From the NCBI GenBank assembly GCA_017618715.1, contig JAFZTS010000042.1, forward strand, positions 61,697-125,696: a stretch of DNA of 64,000 nt, given 5' to 3'. Positions within the stretch are counted from its first letter, which is position 1. Each line of letters begins with the position of its first letter. The translations under genes were made by a program, and so were the position numbers. The DNA is from Bacteroidales bacterium. Lineage in GTDB: Bacteria > Bacteroidota > Bacteroidia > Bacteroidales > UBA3663. The notes under the pieces are model-generated. The model searched no databases. It was not told the DNA's origin and saw only the letters and a list, made by a program, of their open reading frames with translations. Below are positions 1-7,315 of the stretch, piece after piece.

Positions 1-518
1 TTGCCGATGAGGTCCATCACCCAGATCTCGTTCGGGTCGCCTATCGAGAAGGTCTCACCCTCCGAAGCATAGCCGTATTCCTCGACGAGCTGAGTCATCA
101 CATCTATGGCCTCGCGTGCCGTCTTCGAACGCTCCAGGGCAATATACATCAGCGAACCGTAATCCACATTGGCGGTAGTGTCCATCAGGCTCAGGTCGCC
201 ACCCCACGTCGATTCGCCGATGGTCACCTGCCACTCATTCTGGTTACCTACCACACGATAGGTGTGCGCAGGCTGGGGAATCTGCCCCAAGGGACGCTGC
301 GAATCCCAGTCGATCACCTGTCGCATCTCGCCCGGCCGATGGTCGGCAGCCGGCGTATAATGCAGGTCTCCATAGAGTTGATGACTATCGGCATTGTAGC
401 TGATCATGGTCGAACCATTGACCGATGCCTTCTTTCCCACCAGCAAATTGGTGCAAGCCATTGTTGCCGGCATTATGGCAGCGCCAAGCACCGCCATCGC
501 GATGATTCTCTTCTTCAT
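1..518 (-). CDS. Secreted C69-family dipeptidase (C-terminal part beyond window)
   Basis: Read leftward from the ATG at 516-518, this gives 172 codons before the window edge. A short hydrophobic leader (MKKRIIAMAVLGAA) runs to Cys22 in the stretch MACTNLLVGKKAS. In family C69 (PepD-type dipeptidases) such a Cys becomes the N-terminal nucleophile after the leader is removed. Downstream, NYNADSH-like and IGESTWGGD-like stretches, and the end FSIGDPNEIWVMD, fit the family. The leader suggests action in the periplasm or at the cell surface. It lies 77 bp downstream of the M23 gene on the same strand, so the two may be co-transcribed. The family call is firm; substrate range is unknown. Confidence 0.85.
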   Translation of the reverse strand, partial: MKKRIIAMAVLGAAIMPATMACTNLLVGKKASVNGSTMISYNADSHQLYGDLHYTPAADHRPGEMRQVIDWDSQRPLGQIPQPAHTYRVVGNQNEWQVTIGESTWGGDLSLMDTTANVDYGSLMYIALERSKTAREAIDVMTQLVEEYGYASEGETFSIGDPNEIWVMDLIG

Positions 519-574
519 TGCTATATTTCGTTTTGTCTGTTTCTGCTGTCTGTCGGCCGTCTCGTGTCTTCCGA

Positions 575-594
575 GGCAGCCATCGATGGCTGCC
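575..594. other. Perfect 20-bp palindrome between the M23 and C69 genes
   Basis: GGCAGCC-ATCGAT-GGCTGCC is fully self-complementary and begins two bases after the M23 stop. On the minus strand it is not followed by a T-run, so it is a weak candidate for an intrinsic terminator. It may instead be an RNA processing or mRNA-end hairpin, or a protein site. Confidence 0.4.
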
Positions 595-595
595 G

Positions 596-2536
596 CTAAA
601 AACTACGCTCCCACTGGACACGTGTCTCGTTGCCCAGCAAATCCACGGCATAGACCATGATCTTGTGATTGCGTCCCTGGGCAATCCCGTAGTTGCAAGG
701 CTCGCCGAAATAGTGCCCCGTATTGTCCATCGCAAAGGGCACGAACTTGCCGTCGATGGTCACCTTGTGCTTCTGGACGCCGCAACCCGCATCGACGATG
801 TCGAGCTGTATCTTCTGATAACCGACCTTGCCGAGGGTGACCTCGGGACCTTTGCTGTCGCGACGTACCGCATAGCGCCCGCATTCGCGTATCTGTCCGC
901 TGACGCGTGCCTGCTTGCCCTTCTTCTCCGCTGCCTCAAAGCGTGAACGCCTCACCGCACCCTCTCCATCGACATTGGCCAAATAGAGCTGCTCGGGATG
1001 ACGCACCGAATCGGGCACCTCGATACTCACGTCGCACCATGTATGCATCGGGATATCGGTCTGCCCCAGGGTATAGACCTTCGAAACGCACAGCACGTCG
1101 TACTTCTCCTCGGCCTTGTAGGCAATTCGGCGACCCTTCTTGTTCTTTCGATACTTGACCACCGTGCGCGTGGCCTGTGCCTTGTCGGCGATGCGGAAAC
1201 GGAAATCCACGTCGGTATAGAACACGCCCGGCGCAGCACGGAAGTAACAGCCTGCCGTGTCAATCTCAAGCGGCTGCATGGCCTGTGCCCAGAATGCCTC
1301 GTTGTGCTCCACGTCGGGAATGGGCTCAGTGGGTGGTACGCCACGCACGGTGAAGTCAAGCGACGTGAAGTTACCATGTGCATCGGTGAGCTCATACACG
1401 AAGTGATAAGCCCTCTCCTCGTTGATATCCACGATGCCGTCGCCCACCGAAGGATCTACCTGCTGCAGGAAGTTGCCTGGTTCGATGAACGACTTCATGA
1501 TCATCGACTTCTGCCCCACCCACGCCGCATAGTCGGTCACCGTGTTGTTGAAGCGGTTCTCCGAATAGCGGAACGCATCCTGTCGGAAGCTGAAAATCTC
1601 CTGGTAGAGCGGCTCACCATTATCGGCAAACTGTCCTTCGAGACGAAGCAACAGACGGAGCTGTTTCACGCCGTAGCGGTTCGATTGCCCGTCCATGTAG
1701 TCGTAGGCCTTCAAGGCTAGTCCTACTCGTCCCCAGGCGGTGAATGGCTTGGTCAAACTGCCGCCGATGCCACCCGTCGTGGCACATACGCCCGTCACGG
1801 GACTCACCTGCCGCGTGGTCATGCCGTTGGCCAAACCCTCGCCTGGTTGTGGGTAGAGATAGACGTGGCTGATGCGGGGTGCCTGTGTATCCTTCAGTTC
1901 GCGTAGGAAGAACATCATCGGGTCGTAACAGATGTCGTTGTCGTCGTCGGGGATATTACGCAGCTCAAAGTGCACATGCGGTCCGCCCGAACTGCCCGTG
2001 TTGCCGCTCATTGCAATCACTTCGCCATACTTCACCGGCAACTCGTCGGGGCCGAAGGTGAGGTCGCAGTTGTTCAGTTCCTCGTTCACCAACCGTTCGC
2101 GTACCTTCTTCCAAATCTTCTTGCTGAACGTGTCGAGGTGGCCATAGACCGAAGTGAGTCCCAGGTCGGGATGCTCCACATAGAGCGCCAACCCATAGCC
2201 ATAAGGCTTGATGCCCACACGGCGAACGTAGCCGTCCGAGAAGGCATACACCGGATGACCGATGGTCTGATCAGTCTTGAAGTCCAATCCCCCGTGGAAA
2301 TGGTCGGGACGCAATTCGCCATAATTGCCCGCCAACGCGGGACGTGTATCGACCGGCAAATGGTAACGTCGGCCCGCCTCCACCACAGGCGGTGCATCGT
2401 GGAAGCGCACCGATGCCCTCGCTATCTCTTCATTCACTCGCTGGGTCTTGCTTTGGGCACACCCTGGTAGCGAAAGCAGCGCAAAAGCTGCTGCAACTGC
2501 ATATCGTACGGCAATTCTTGTCATTTTCTTCATCAT
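596..2536 (-). CDS. M23-family peptidoglycan endopeptidase, lipoprotein
   Basis: A 646-residue predicted zinc endopeptidase that would cut peptide cross-links in peptidoglycan. The N-terminus carries a lipoprotein signal ending LSLPGC (Cys26). LytM/M23 ligands are visible: His81 and Asp85 in HGGLDFKT, and His187/His189 in HVHFEL, with the catalytic-type His133 in VYGHLD. The remaining ~450 residues are a large C-terminal region typical of Bacteroidales M23 proteins, likely beta-rich, without a further motif I recognise. Several Met codons cluster at the start (residues 1, 2 and 5); I used the first. A complete promoter lies at 2544-2574, only 7 bp upstream of the ATG, so the mRNA may be nearly leaderless or start at a later Met. 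Confidence 0.9.
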   Translation of the reverse strand: MMKKMTRIAVRYAVAAAFALLSLPGCAQSKTQRVNEEIARASVRFHDAPPVVEAGRRYHLPVDTRPALAGNYGELRPDHFHGGLDFKTDQTIGHPVYAFSDGYVRRVGIKPYGYGLALYVEHPDLGLTSVYGHLDTFSKKIWKKVRERLVNEELNNCDLTFGPDELPVKYGEVIAMSGNTGSSGGPHVHFELRNIPDDDNDICYDPMMFFLRELKDTQAPRISHVYLYPQPGEGLANGMTTRQVSPVTGVCATTGGIGGSLTKPFTAWGRVGLALKAYDYMDGQSNRYGVKQLRLLLRLEGQFADNGEPLYQEIFSFRQDAFRYSENRFNNTVTDYAAWVGQKSMIMKSFIEPGNFLQQVDPSVGDGIVDINEERAYHFVYELTDAHGNFTSLDFTVRGVPPTEPIPDVEHNEAFWAQAMQPLEIDTAGCYFRAAPGVFYTDVDFRFRIADKAQATRTVVKYRKNKKGRRIAYKAEEKYDVLCVSKVYTLGQTDIPMHTWCDVSIEVPDSVRHPEQLYLANVDGEGAVRRSRFEAAEKKGKQARVSGQIRECGRYAVRRDSKGPEVTLGKVGYQKIQLDIVDAGCGVQKHKVTIDGKFVPFAMDNTGHYFGEPCNYGIAQGRNHKIMVYAVDLLGNETRVQWERSF

Positions 2537-2543
2537 AAAGCGG

Positions 2544-2574
2544 CAAAGTTATACCTTTAGTTTCTAAATTCCAA
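2544..2574 (-). promoter_or_regulatory. Bacteroidota-type promoter for the M23 gene
   Basis: On the minus strand TTG (2572-2574), 20 bp, then TAACTTTG (2544-2551). This is the -33/-7 geometry of the primary sigma factor in Bacteroidota. The -7 box ends 7 bp before the first ATG. Confidence 0.65.
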
Positions 2575-2622
2575 ATTTTACACCTCTTTTTTAACAAAAA
2601 GTTGAAATATTTTCCGCAATTC

Positions 2623-2653
2623 TTGCAGGATTTATGTTTTCTGCCTATCTTTG
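2623..2653 (+). promoter_or_regulatory. Bacteroidota-type promoter for the C10 peptidase gene
   Basis: TTG (2623-2625), 20 bp, then TATCTTTG (2646-2653). It diverges from the M23 promoter. The predicted leader (about 70 nt) contains the tandem repeat at 2671-2720. Confidence 0.7.
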
Positions 2654-2670
2654 CCACTCTTATCAAACCC

Positions 2671-2720
2671 TCTGAGTACTCGGAATTCTCCGATTACTCT
2701 GATTACTCCGATCACTCCGA
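2671..2720 (+). repeat. TACTCCGAT-type short tandem repeat in the C10 peptidase leader
   Basis: About five imperfect 9-bp units (GAGTACTCG, GAATTCTCC, GATTACTCT, GATTACTCC, GATCACTCC) between promoter and start codon. The same family recurs at 5482-5525, 22381-22412, 35055-35118, 41484-41581 and 46363-46405, always in this orientation relative to the gene it precedes or lies in. Confidence 0.85.
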
Positions 2721-2728
2721 AAAAAAAA

Positions 2729-5056
2729 ATGACCCACATCCGTCATCTTCTCAGCCTCCTCCTTGCTGGAGCAGGCATAGCAAGCCTTCAGGCGCAAGTT
2801 TCCCAACCGCTCACCCCAGGCAGCCGCATCGAGGTCGAGCAATGCCAGCGCGTCGAGATGCAGGTGGCATCCTCCGGCCGTCTTGACATCATCGCATCCC
2901 CTGCCGCCAAAACCAAGGTGATGGGTTACACCGACAAGCCCGTGCCCGCCGATGCCAAGGTTCCCGCCAACATGCAATATTGGCTCGAATGCGTCGAGCA
3001 GGGAGCTGCCTACGTCGAGCAGCATCCCGAAATCCAGCTGGGTGGCAATCGAGCCCCCGCGATGGTCGTCCGTCCCCTCCTCGATGATATCGAATGGGAC
3101 CAAAGTGCGCCCTACAACGACCTCTGTCCTTCGGGCACGCCAGTAGGTTGCGTGGCCACCGCCATGGCGCAGGTCATGCTCTACTGGAAGCATCCTGCAC
3201 AGGGCAATGGCACGCACACTTGGGTACACAACGGTACACCCCATACCGTCGATTTCGGTGCCACCACCTACAATTGGGACCTGATGTTGCCCAAATACGG
3301 TTGGTCGGCACATGCTACACCCGAACAGGAGGCCGAAGCCGCCAAGCTCAGCTATCATTGCGGAGTCTCCATCGACATGATGTGGGGTCCGGAGGGCAGC
3401 GGATCCTATTGCGAACACATCCCCTACGCCCTCAGGAACTACTTCGACTACAACGAACGCACAGCCCTCGTCTATCGCGAAAGCTACTCCTACGACGGTT
3501 GGCTCGAGCTGCTCAACAGCGAACTTGAGGCAGGTCGTCCCATCATATTCTCGGCCAACAGCGACGATGCGGGCCATGCCTTCGTCGTCGATGGTGTCGA
3601 TGCGCACGGCCTCTACCACGTCAACTGGGGATGGGACGGATGGTACAACGGTTATTTCGACATCTGCATCCTCAATCCCTACGGTGCCGGCATCGGTGCC
3701 ACCGAAACCGAGTTCGGCTTCTGCTGGGGTCAGAATGCCGTCATCCAGGCTTGCCCCGAAAAAGGCGTGGGTCGTCAATATAGCCCCATCAAGTCGAGCG
3801 GTGTCTATCCCAACGGCAACGAGACGGCCTTCGTCCTCAGCACCTATATGGAGAACGCCACCTACGACACCCTGCAGGGCGTGTGCGGCATCGAGGTGCT
3901 CGACAGCCTCGGCCGACATGTGCGCTACGAGATGGGCGACACCATCACCGTCTATCCCTATGCCACCTGGAATCCTCGCCATAACCAATATTATTTCGCT
4001 TGGACAAACACCTACGCCTACGGTCGCGGATTGGCCGACGGCAACTACTCCGCACGCCTCTGCTTCGAGCACTTCGGAGCCGACACGGTAATCTACCAGG
4101 TGCCCACCCATTACTACATGACGCCGTCCCTCGACTACAACATCAAGAATGAAAAGATTACCGCCATATATGATCGTTCGGGCACCAACCGCCTCGAAGG
4201 GCGCAACTTCAACCTGCAAGGTCAGGAACTCGCCATCGGAAAGGAATATGTGGCTACCATCGATGTCGATAACCTTGGCAACGACCCCTTCAGCGGTATG
4301 ATTACGCTCGTCATCCTCACTCCCGACGGGAAACAAAGCAGCATACCCGACTGCGCAAGCCCTGACCCACACATCTTCATTCCCGCAGGCGGTACCACCA
4401 CCGTCAAGTTCCCCTTCCTCATCACCCAGGCAGGAGATTGGCGGGCACGACTCGTGGCTTACAACCTGCCCATGGGATATGAAATACGCGAATGTCCGAT
4501 GGACACCGAAATCGCATTCTCGGCACAGTTCACCGACGAGTCGCCCGCCGCACTCCGTCTGCTCGAAGCCCCGCAACTCCTCACCGAACGCTGTGAGGTC
4601 GATGGCGAAATCGAGTTCCAGCTGATTCTCAGCAACAAGGGCGGCAAGTTCTCCGACCGTCTGGGCATGCAGTTCTACACCGGCAAGACAGCATCGGGCT
4701 CACCAGCATTCTCGATAGCCGAGGAAGTCGAATTGGCCATGGGCACCGAGGTTGATACCATTTTCGTCAAAGGTCTGCTCTCCGAAGCCAAGGGCATGAA
4801 GAAATATTACGCCCTGCCCTTCTACCACGATGTCTATGGACAGGATCAGGTGCTCAAGATCTTCAACACCGATGGCGAAGAGACCGAGCCCGAACCCATC
4901 GAGATCCGCGTTTATAACGCCTCGGGCATCGAAACCATCACCAACGACGAAGCCCCTGTCGCCCGTCACTACGACCTCTTCGGCCGTCCCGTGCCTGCTG
5001 GCACCTCTTCCCGTCGCATCACCATCACCAACGGCCAAAAGGCACTGAGGCCGTAA
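2729..5056 (+). CDS. C10-family cysteine peptidase (streptopain-like), secreted
   Basis: A 775-residue secreted cysteine protease. I start at the ATG at 2729 because it gives a clean signal peptide (MTHIRHLLSLLLAGAGIASLQAQ); an earlier in-frame start would translate the tandem repeat. The C10 catalytic Cys141 lies in TPVGCVATAMAQVMLYW, and His283 in GHAFVVDGVDAHGLYHVNWGWDG-type sequence. The region before Cys141 is likely the inhibitory propeptide. About 400 residues follow the catalytic domain, beta-sandwich in character. The C-terminus (YDLFGRPVPAG, then ITITNGQKA) resembles the sorting-type tails of secreted Bacteroidales proteins, shared here with the M6 and BspA-like proteins. Likely role is extracellular proteolysis; the physiological target is unknown. 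Confidence 0.9.
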   Translation: MTHIRHLLSLLLAGAGIASLQAQVSQPLTPGSRIEVEQCQRVEMQVASSGRLDIIASPAAKTKVMGYTDKPVPADAKVPANMQYWLECVEQGAAYVEQHPEIQLGGNRAPAMVVRPLLDDIEWDQSAPYNDLCPSGTPVGCVATAMAQVMLYWKHPAQGNGTHTWVHNGTPHTVDFGATTYNWDLMLPKYGWSAHATPEQEAEAAKLSYHCGVSIDMMWGPEGSGSYCEHIPYALRNYFDYNERTALVYRESYSYDGWLELLNSELEAGRPIIFSANSDDAGHAFVVDGVDAHGLYHVNWGWDGWYNGYFDICILNPYGAGIGATETEFGFCWGQNAVIQACPEKGVGRQYSPIKSSGVYPNGNETAFVLSTYMENATYDTLQGVCGIEVLDSLGRHVRYEMGDTITVYPYATWNPRHNQYYFAWTNTYAYGRGLADGNYSARLCFEHFGADTVIYQVPTHYYMTPSLDYNIKNEKITAIYDRSGTNRLEGRNFNLQGQELAIGKEYVATIDVDNLGNDPFSGMITLVILTPDGKQSSIPDCASPDPHIFIPAGGTTTVKFPFLITQAGDWRARLVAYNLPMGYEIRECPMDTEIAFSAQFTDESPAALRLLEAPQLLTERCEVDGEIEFQLILSNKGGKFSDRLGMQFYTGKTASGSPAFSIAEEVELAMGTEVDTIFVKGLLSEAKGMKKYYALPFYHDVYGQDQVLKIFNTDGEETEPEPIEIRVYNASGIETITNDEAPVARHYDLFGRPVPAGTSSRRITITNGQKALRP

Positions 5057-5089
5057 ATCCGGCGCGCAACGCCATACTCCGCTGCACCC

Positions 5090-5734
5090 ATGCGCCTCCC
5101 CTTCTCCGACATTCACACCCACACTCCCGGCCGACCGGGTTCCATCCTCTCGGTACCTGCCGAGAAGGTGGGTGTTGTCGTAGCCGCCAACCTCACAAAA
5201 CCCGACGTCGAGCAGCAATACTATAGCATCGAGCTCCATCCCTGGCATTTCACCGCCGACAGTATCGCCACGTTCGAAAGCGTCGTCAACCAATATCGCG
5301 ACGATCCGCACTTCGTCGCCATCGGCGAATGCGGGCTCGATGGCCTTTGCGCCACACCCCTCGACCTCCAGCTCGCCGCCTTCCGTCGCGCCCTCCAACT
5401 CGCCCGCTCTCTCCATAAGCCCGTCATCATCCATTGCGTCAAGCTCTGGAACGAGCTCATCAGAGTGGTTCGAGAAATCCGCTCGGAATACTCAGATTAC
5501 TCGGAGTACTCCGATCACTCCGACCTCACTTCGAACCCCTCGAACCCCTCAAACCCCTCAAACCCTTTTAACCTTTCGAACCCTTACATAATCCACGGCT
5601 TCCGCAAAGGTCCACAGCTCGCCCGTCAGCTTCTCGATGCAGGCTTCAGCATCAGTATCGGCCGTCGCTATAACCCCGACATCCTCCCTCTCATCCCACC
5701 CGACCGCCTCTACCACGAGACGGACGAGGAATAG
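5090..5734 (+). CDS. TatD-like metal-dependent hydrolase with in-frame repeat insertion
   Basis: A 214-residue TatD/YcfH-type hydrolase, a TIM-barrel family of metal-dependent DNases. Visible family motifs are DIHTHT near the N-terminus, GECGLDGL, KPVIIHCVKLW, and IIHGFRKGP. The chain stops straight after the last metal motif (YHETDEE), shorter than typical TatD proteins (~260 residues), so it is a short form or C-terminally trimmed. Residues about 131-165 (SEYSDYSEYSDHSD, then SNPSNPSNPSNPF) are encoded by tandem DNA repeats that elsewhere in this window are intergenic. They sit between the KPVIIHC and IIHGF strands, so probably in a surface loop. It starts 33 bp after the C10 gene. Confidence 0.82.
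   Translation: MRLPFSDIHTHTPGRPGSILSVPAEKVGVVVAANLTKPDVEQQYYSIELHPWHFTADSIATFESVVNQYRDDPHFVAIGECGLDGLCATPLDLQLAAFRRALQLARSLHKPVIIHCVKLWNELIRVVREIRSEYSDYSEYSDHSDLTSNPSNPSNPSNPFNLSNPYIIHGFRKGPQLARQLLDAGFSISIGRRYNPDILPLIPPDRLYHETDEE
5482..5584 (+). repeat. Two short tandem repeat families inside the TatD-like coding sequence
   Basis: 5482-5525 holds TACTCCGAT-type 9-bp units like those in gene leaders. 5529-5584 holds TCGAACCCC / TCAAACCCC 9-bp units, also found at 37128-37198, 46907-46952 and 47727-47766. The reading frame stays open through both. Confidence 0.88.
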
Positions 5735-5805
5735 GATACATTAACCGAAACCTTTCTGTTGGATGTCTTTATCAGCCCTAAATTTGGCAAATGCAATTTG
5801 TTAAT

Positions 5806-5838
5806 TGCCCGAAAATTGTTAATTGTTAATCGTTAATT
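5806..5838. repeat. TTAATTGT-type short repeat upstream of the helicase
   Basis: Repeats of GTTAATTG / TTAATCG within the TatD-helicase intergenic space. Similar DNA lies at 62318-62342, just before the RraA-like gene. Confidence 0.6.
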
Positions 5839-5872
5839 GCTGATTCTTTTACCATCGTATATAAATAATGTG

Positions 5873-5880
5873 TATCTTTG
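5873..5880 (+). promoter_or_regulatory. -7 box TATCTTTG just before the helicase start
   Basis: TATCTTTG ends 4 bp before the ATG at 5885. There is no TTG at the usual 20-bp distance, so the promoter is incomplete. If it is used, the mRNA would be leaderless or nearly so. Confidence 0.45.
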
Positions 5881-5884
5881 CGCC

Positions 5885-7315
5885 ATGAAATTTAGTGAAT
5901 TAGGACTTGATCAAGGCGTGATGGACGCCTTGGAATATATGAATTACGGCCAATGTACTCCTGTGCAGGAGCAGGCCATCCCCCCTGTGCTCAATGGCGA
6001 TGATGTGATTGCCGTGGCACAAACGGGCACCGGCAAGACCGCCGCTTACCTGCTGCCCATCCTTTCAAACCTCAATCGTTATCGTTACCCCACCGACGCC
6101 ATCAACTGCGTCATCATGGCCCCTACCCGCGAGCTGGCACAGCAGATCGACCAGCAGATGCAGGGTTTCTCCTATTTCGTCGATGCCTCGTCGGTAGCTG
6201 TCTATGGCGGGGGCGAAGGCACTGACTTTGCCGCCCAGGAACGCGGTCTTCGCCAAGGGGCCGACGTGGTGATTGCCACTCCCGGACGACTGATTTCGCA
6301 CATCAACCTGGGATACGTCGATCTGTCGCAGGTGTCGTTCTTCGTGCTCGACGAAGCCGACCGCATGCTCGATATGGGTTTCTACGACGACATCATGGCC
6401 ATCAACAAACTACTGCCCGACGACTGCCAGAAGATACTCTACAGCGCGACGATGCCGCCCAAGATACAACGGTTGGCCGAGAACATCCTATGGAACCCCG
6501 TGATGGTGAAGATTGCCATCTCGAAGCCTGCCGAAAAGATTCACCAACAATGCTGTATCTGCCACGAGGCACAAAAGGCACCGATGCTGATACGCTTCCT
6601 GAAGAAGTTCTATGGCGGACGTGAGGACGGCTTCGTGAAGGACGAGCTGCTCCACAACCCCGAGAAGCGCGTGGTGGTGTTCGTGAGCCGAAAAGCCGAT
6701 GTGCGCGACGTGGTGATGGCGCTCCGCAAGAAAGGTTTCCAGGTGGCCGCCATGCACTCCGACCTTGAGCAAAAGGACCGTGACGAGGTAATGAACGCCT
6801 TCCGCGCGGGTATCACCAACGTGATTGTGGCCACCGACATCGTCTCGCGTGGCATCGACATCAGCGGCATCGCCCTCGTCGTCAACTACGACATGCCGCA
6901 CGACCTGGAGGACTACGTACACCGCATCGGCCGAACCGCTCGTGCCGACCACGACGGCGAGAGCCTCACCTTGGTGAGTTGCGACGACCGCCGCGACATG
7001 CGCAAACTCGACGCCCTTGAGAAGTTTATCGACAAGAAGATGGAACGCATCCCCGTGCCCGAAGAACTGGGCGGATGCGATGTGAAGGATACGAACCCTC
7101 GAGACCACAAGTCAACAAGTCCTCGGGACCACAAGACTACGAGACAAAGAAATAACAAGACTATTCACAAAAAAACAAATGATAATCGCAATGAAGACAA
7201 GAATTCATCTCACCGCACTGGTGGCAGGTTTGCTCGCAAGCATCGCCCTGCTGACCGCCCTACCGACACAGGCAGCACCAGCCCGTCGGCAGCCAGTGAC
7301 CTACCTACAGCCTGA
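5885..7315 (+). CDS. DEAD-box ATP-dependent RNA helicase
   Basis: A 476-residue RNA helicase of the RhlE/DeaD type acting in RNA remodelling. Motifs in order: the Q-motif region (YGQCTPVQEQAIP), AQTGTGKTAAYLLP (motif I), APTRELAQQ (Ia), TPGR (Ib), DEAD (II, in VLDEADRMLDMGF), SAT (III), then VVVFVSRKADVRDV, ATDIVSRGIDI (V) and HRIGRTARADHDG (VI). I start at 5885 because MKFSELGLD begins the family core. The basic, Asn/Lys/Arg-rich tail from about residue 400 runs through a GACCACAAG-type repeat (7096-7150) and overlaps the M6 peptidase start by 125 bp in another frame. The original stop codon may therefore have been lost. Confidence 0.92.
   Translation: MKFSELGLDQGVMDALEYMNYGQCTPVQEQAIPPVLNGDDVIAVAQTGTGKTAAYLLPILSNLNRYRYPTDAINCVIMAPTRELAQQIDQQMQGFSYFVDASSVAVYGGGEGTDFAAQERGLRQGADVVIATPGRLISHINLGYVDLSQVSFFVLDEADRMLDMGFYDDIMAINKLLPDDCQKILYSATMPPKIQRLAENILWNPVMVKIAISKPAEKIHQQCCICHEAQKAPMLIRFLKKFYGGREDGFVKDELLHNPEKRVVVFVSRKADVRDVVMALRKKGFQVAAMHSDLEQKDRDEVMNAFRAGITNVIVATDIVSRGIDISGIALVVNYDMPHDLEDYVHRIGRTARADHDGESLTLVSCDDRRDMRKLDALEKFIDKKMERIPVPEELGGCDVKDTNPRDHKSTSPRDHKTTRQRNNKTIHKKTNDNRNEDKNSSHRTGGRFARKHRPADRPTDTGSTSPSAASDLPTA
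7096..7150 (+). repeat. CGAGACCACAAG-type repeat before the M6 gene, within the helicase tail
   Basis: CGAGACCACAAG, TCGGGACCACAAG and ACGAGACAAAG copies lie 40-95 bp upstream of the M6 start, the same placement as other leader repeats here. They are translated as the helicase C-terminal tail (PRDHKSTSPRDHKTTRQ). Confidence 0.65.

Noticed and set aside
2663..4576. 637-codon open frame antisense to the C10 peptidase
   Set aside because: A by-product of G/C-rich codon use; the plus-strand frame has catalytic motifs and a signal peptide, this one has neither.
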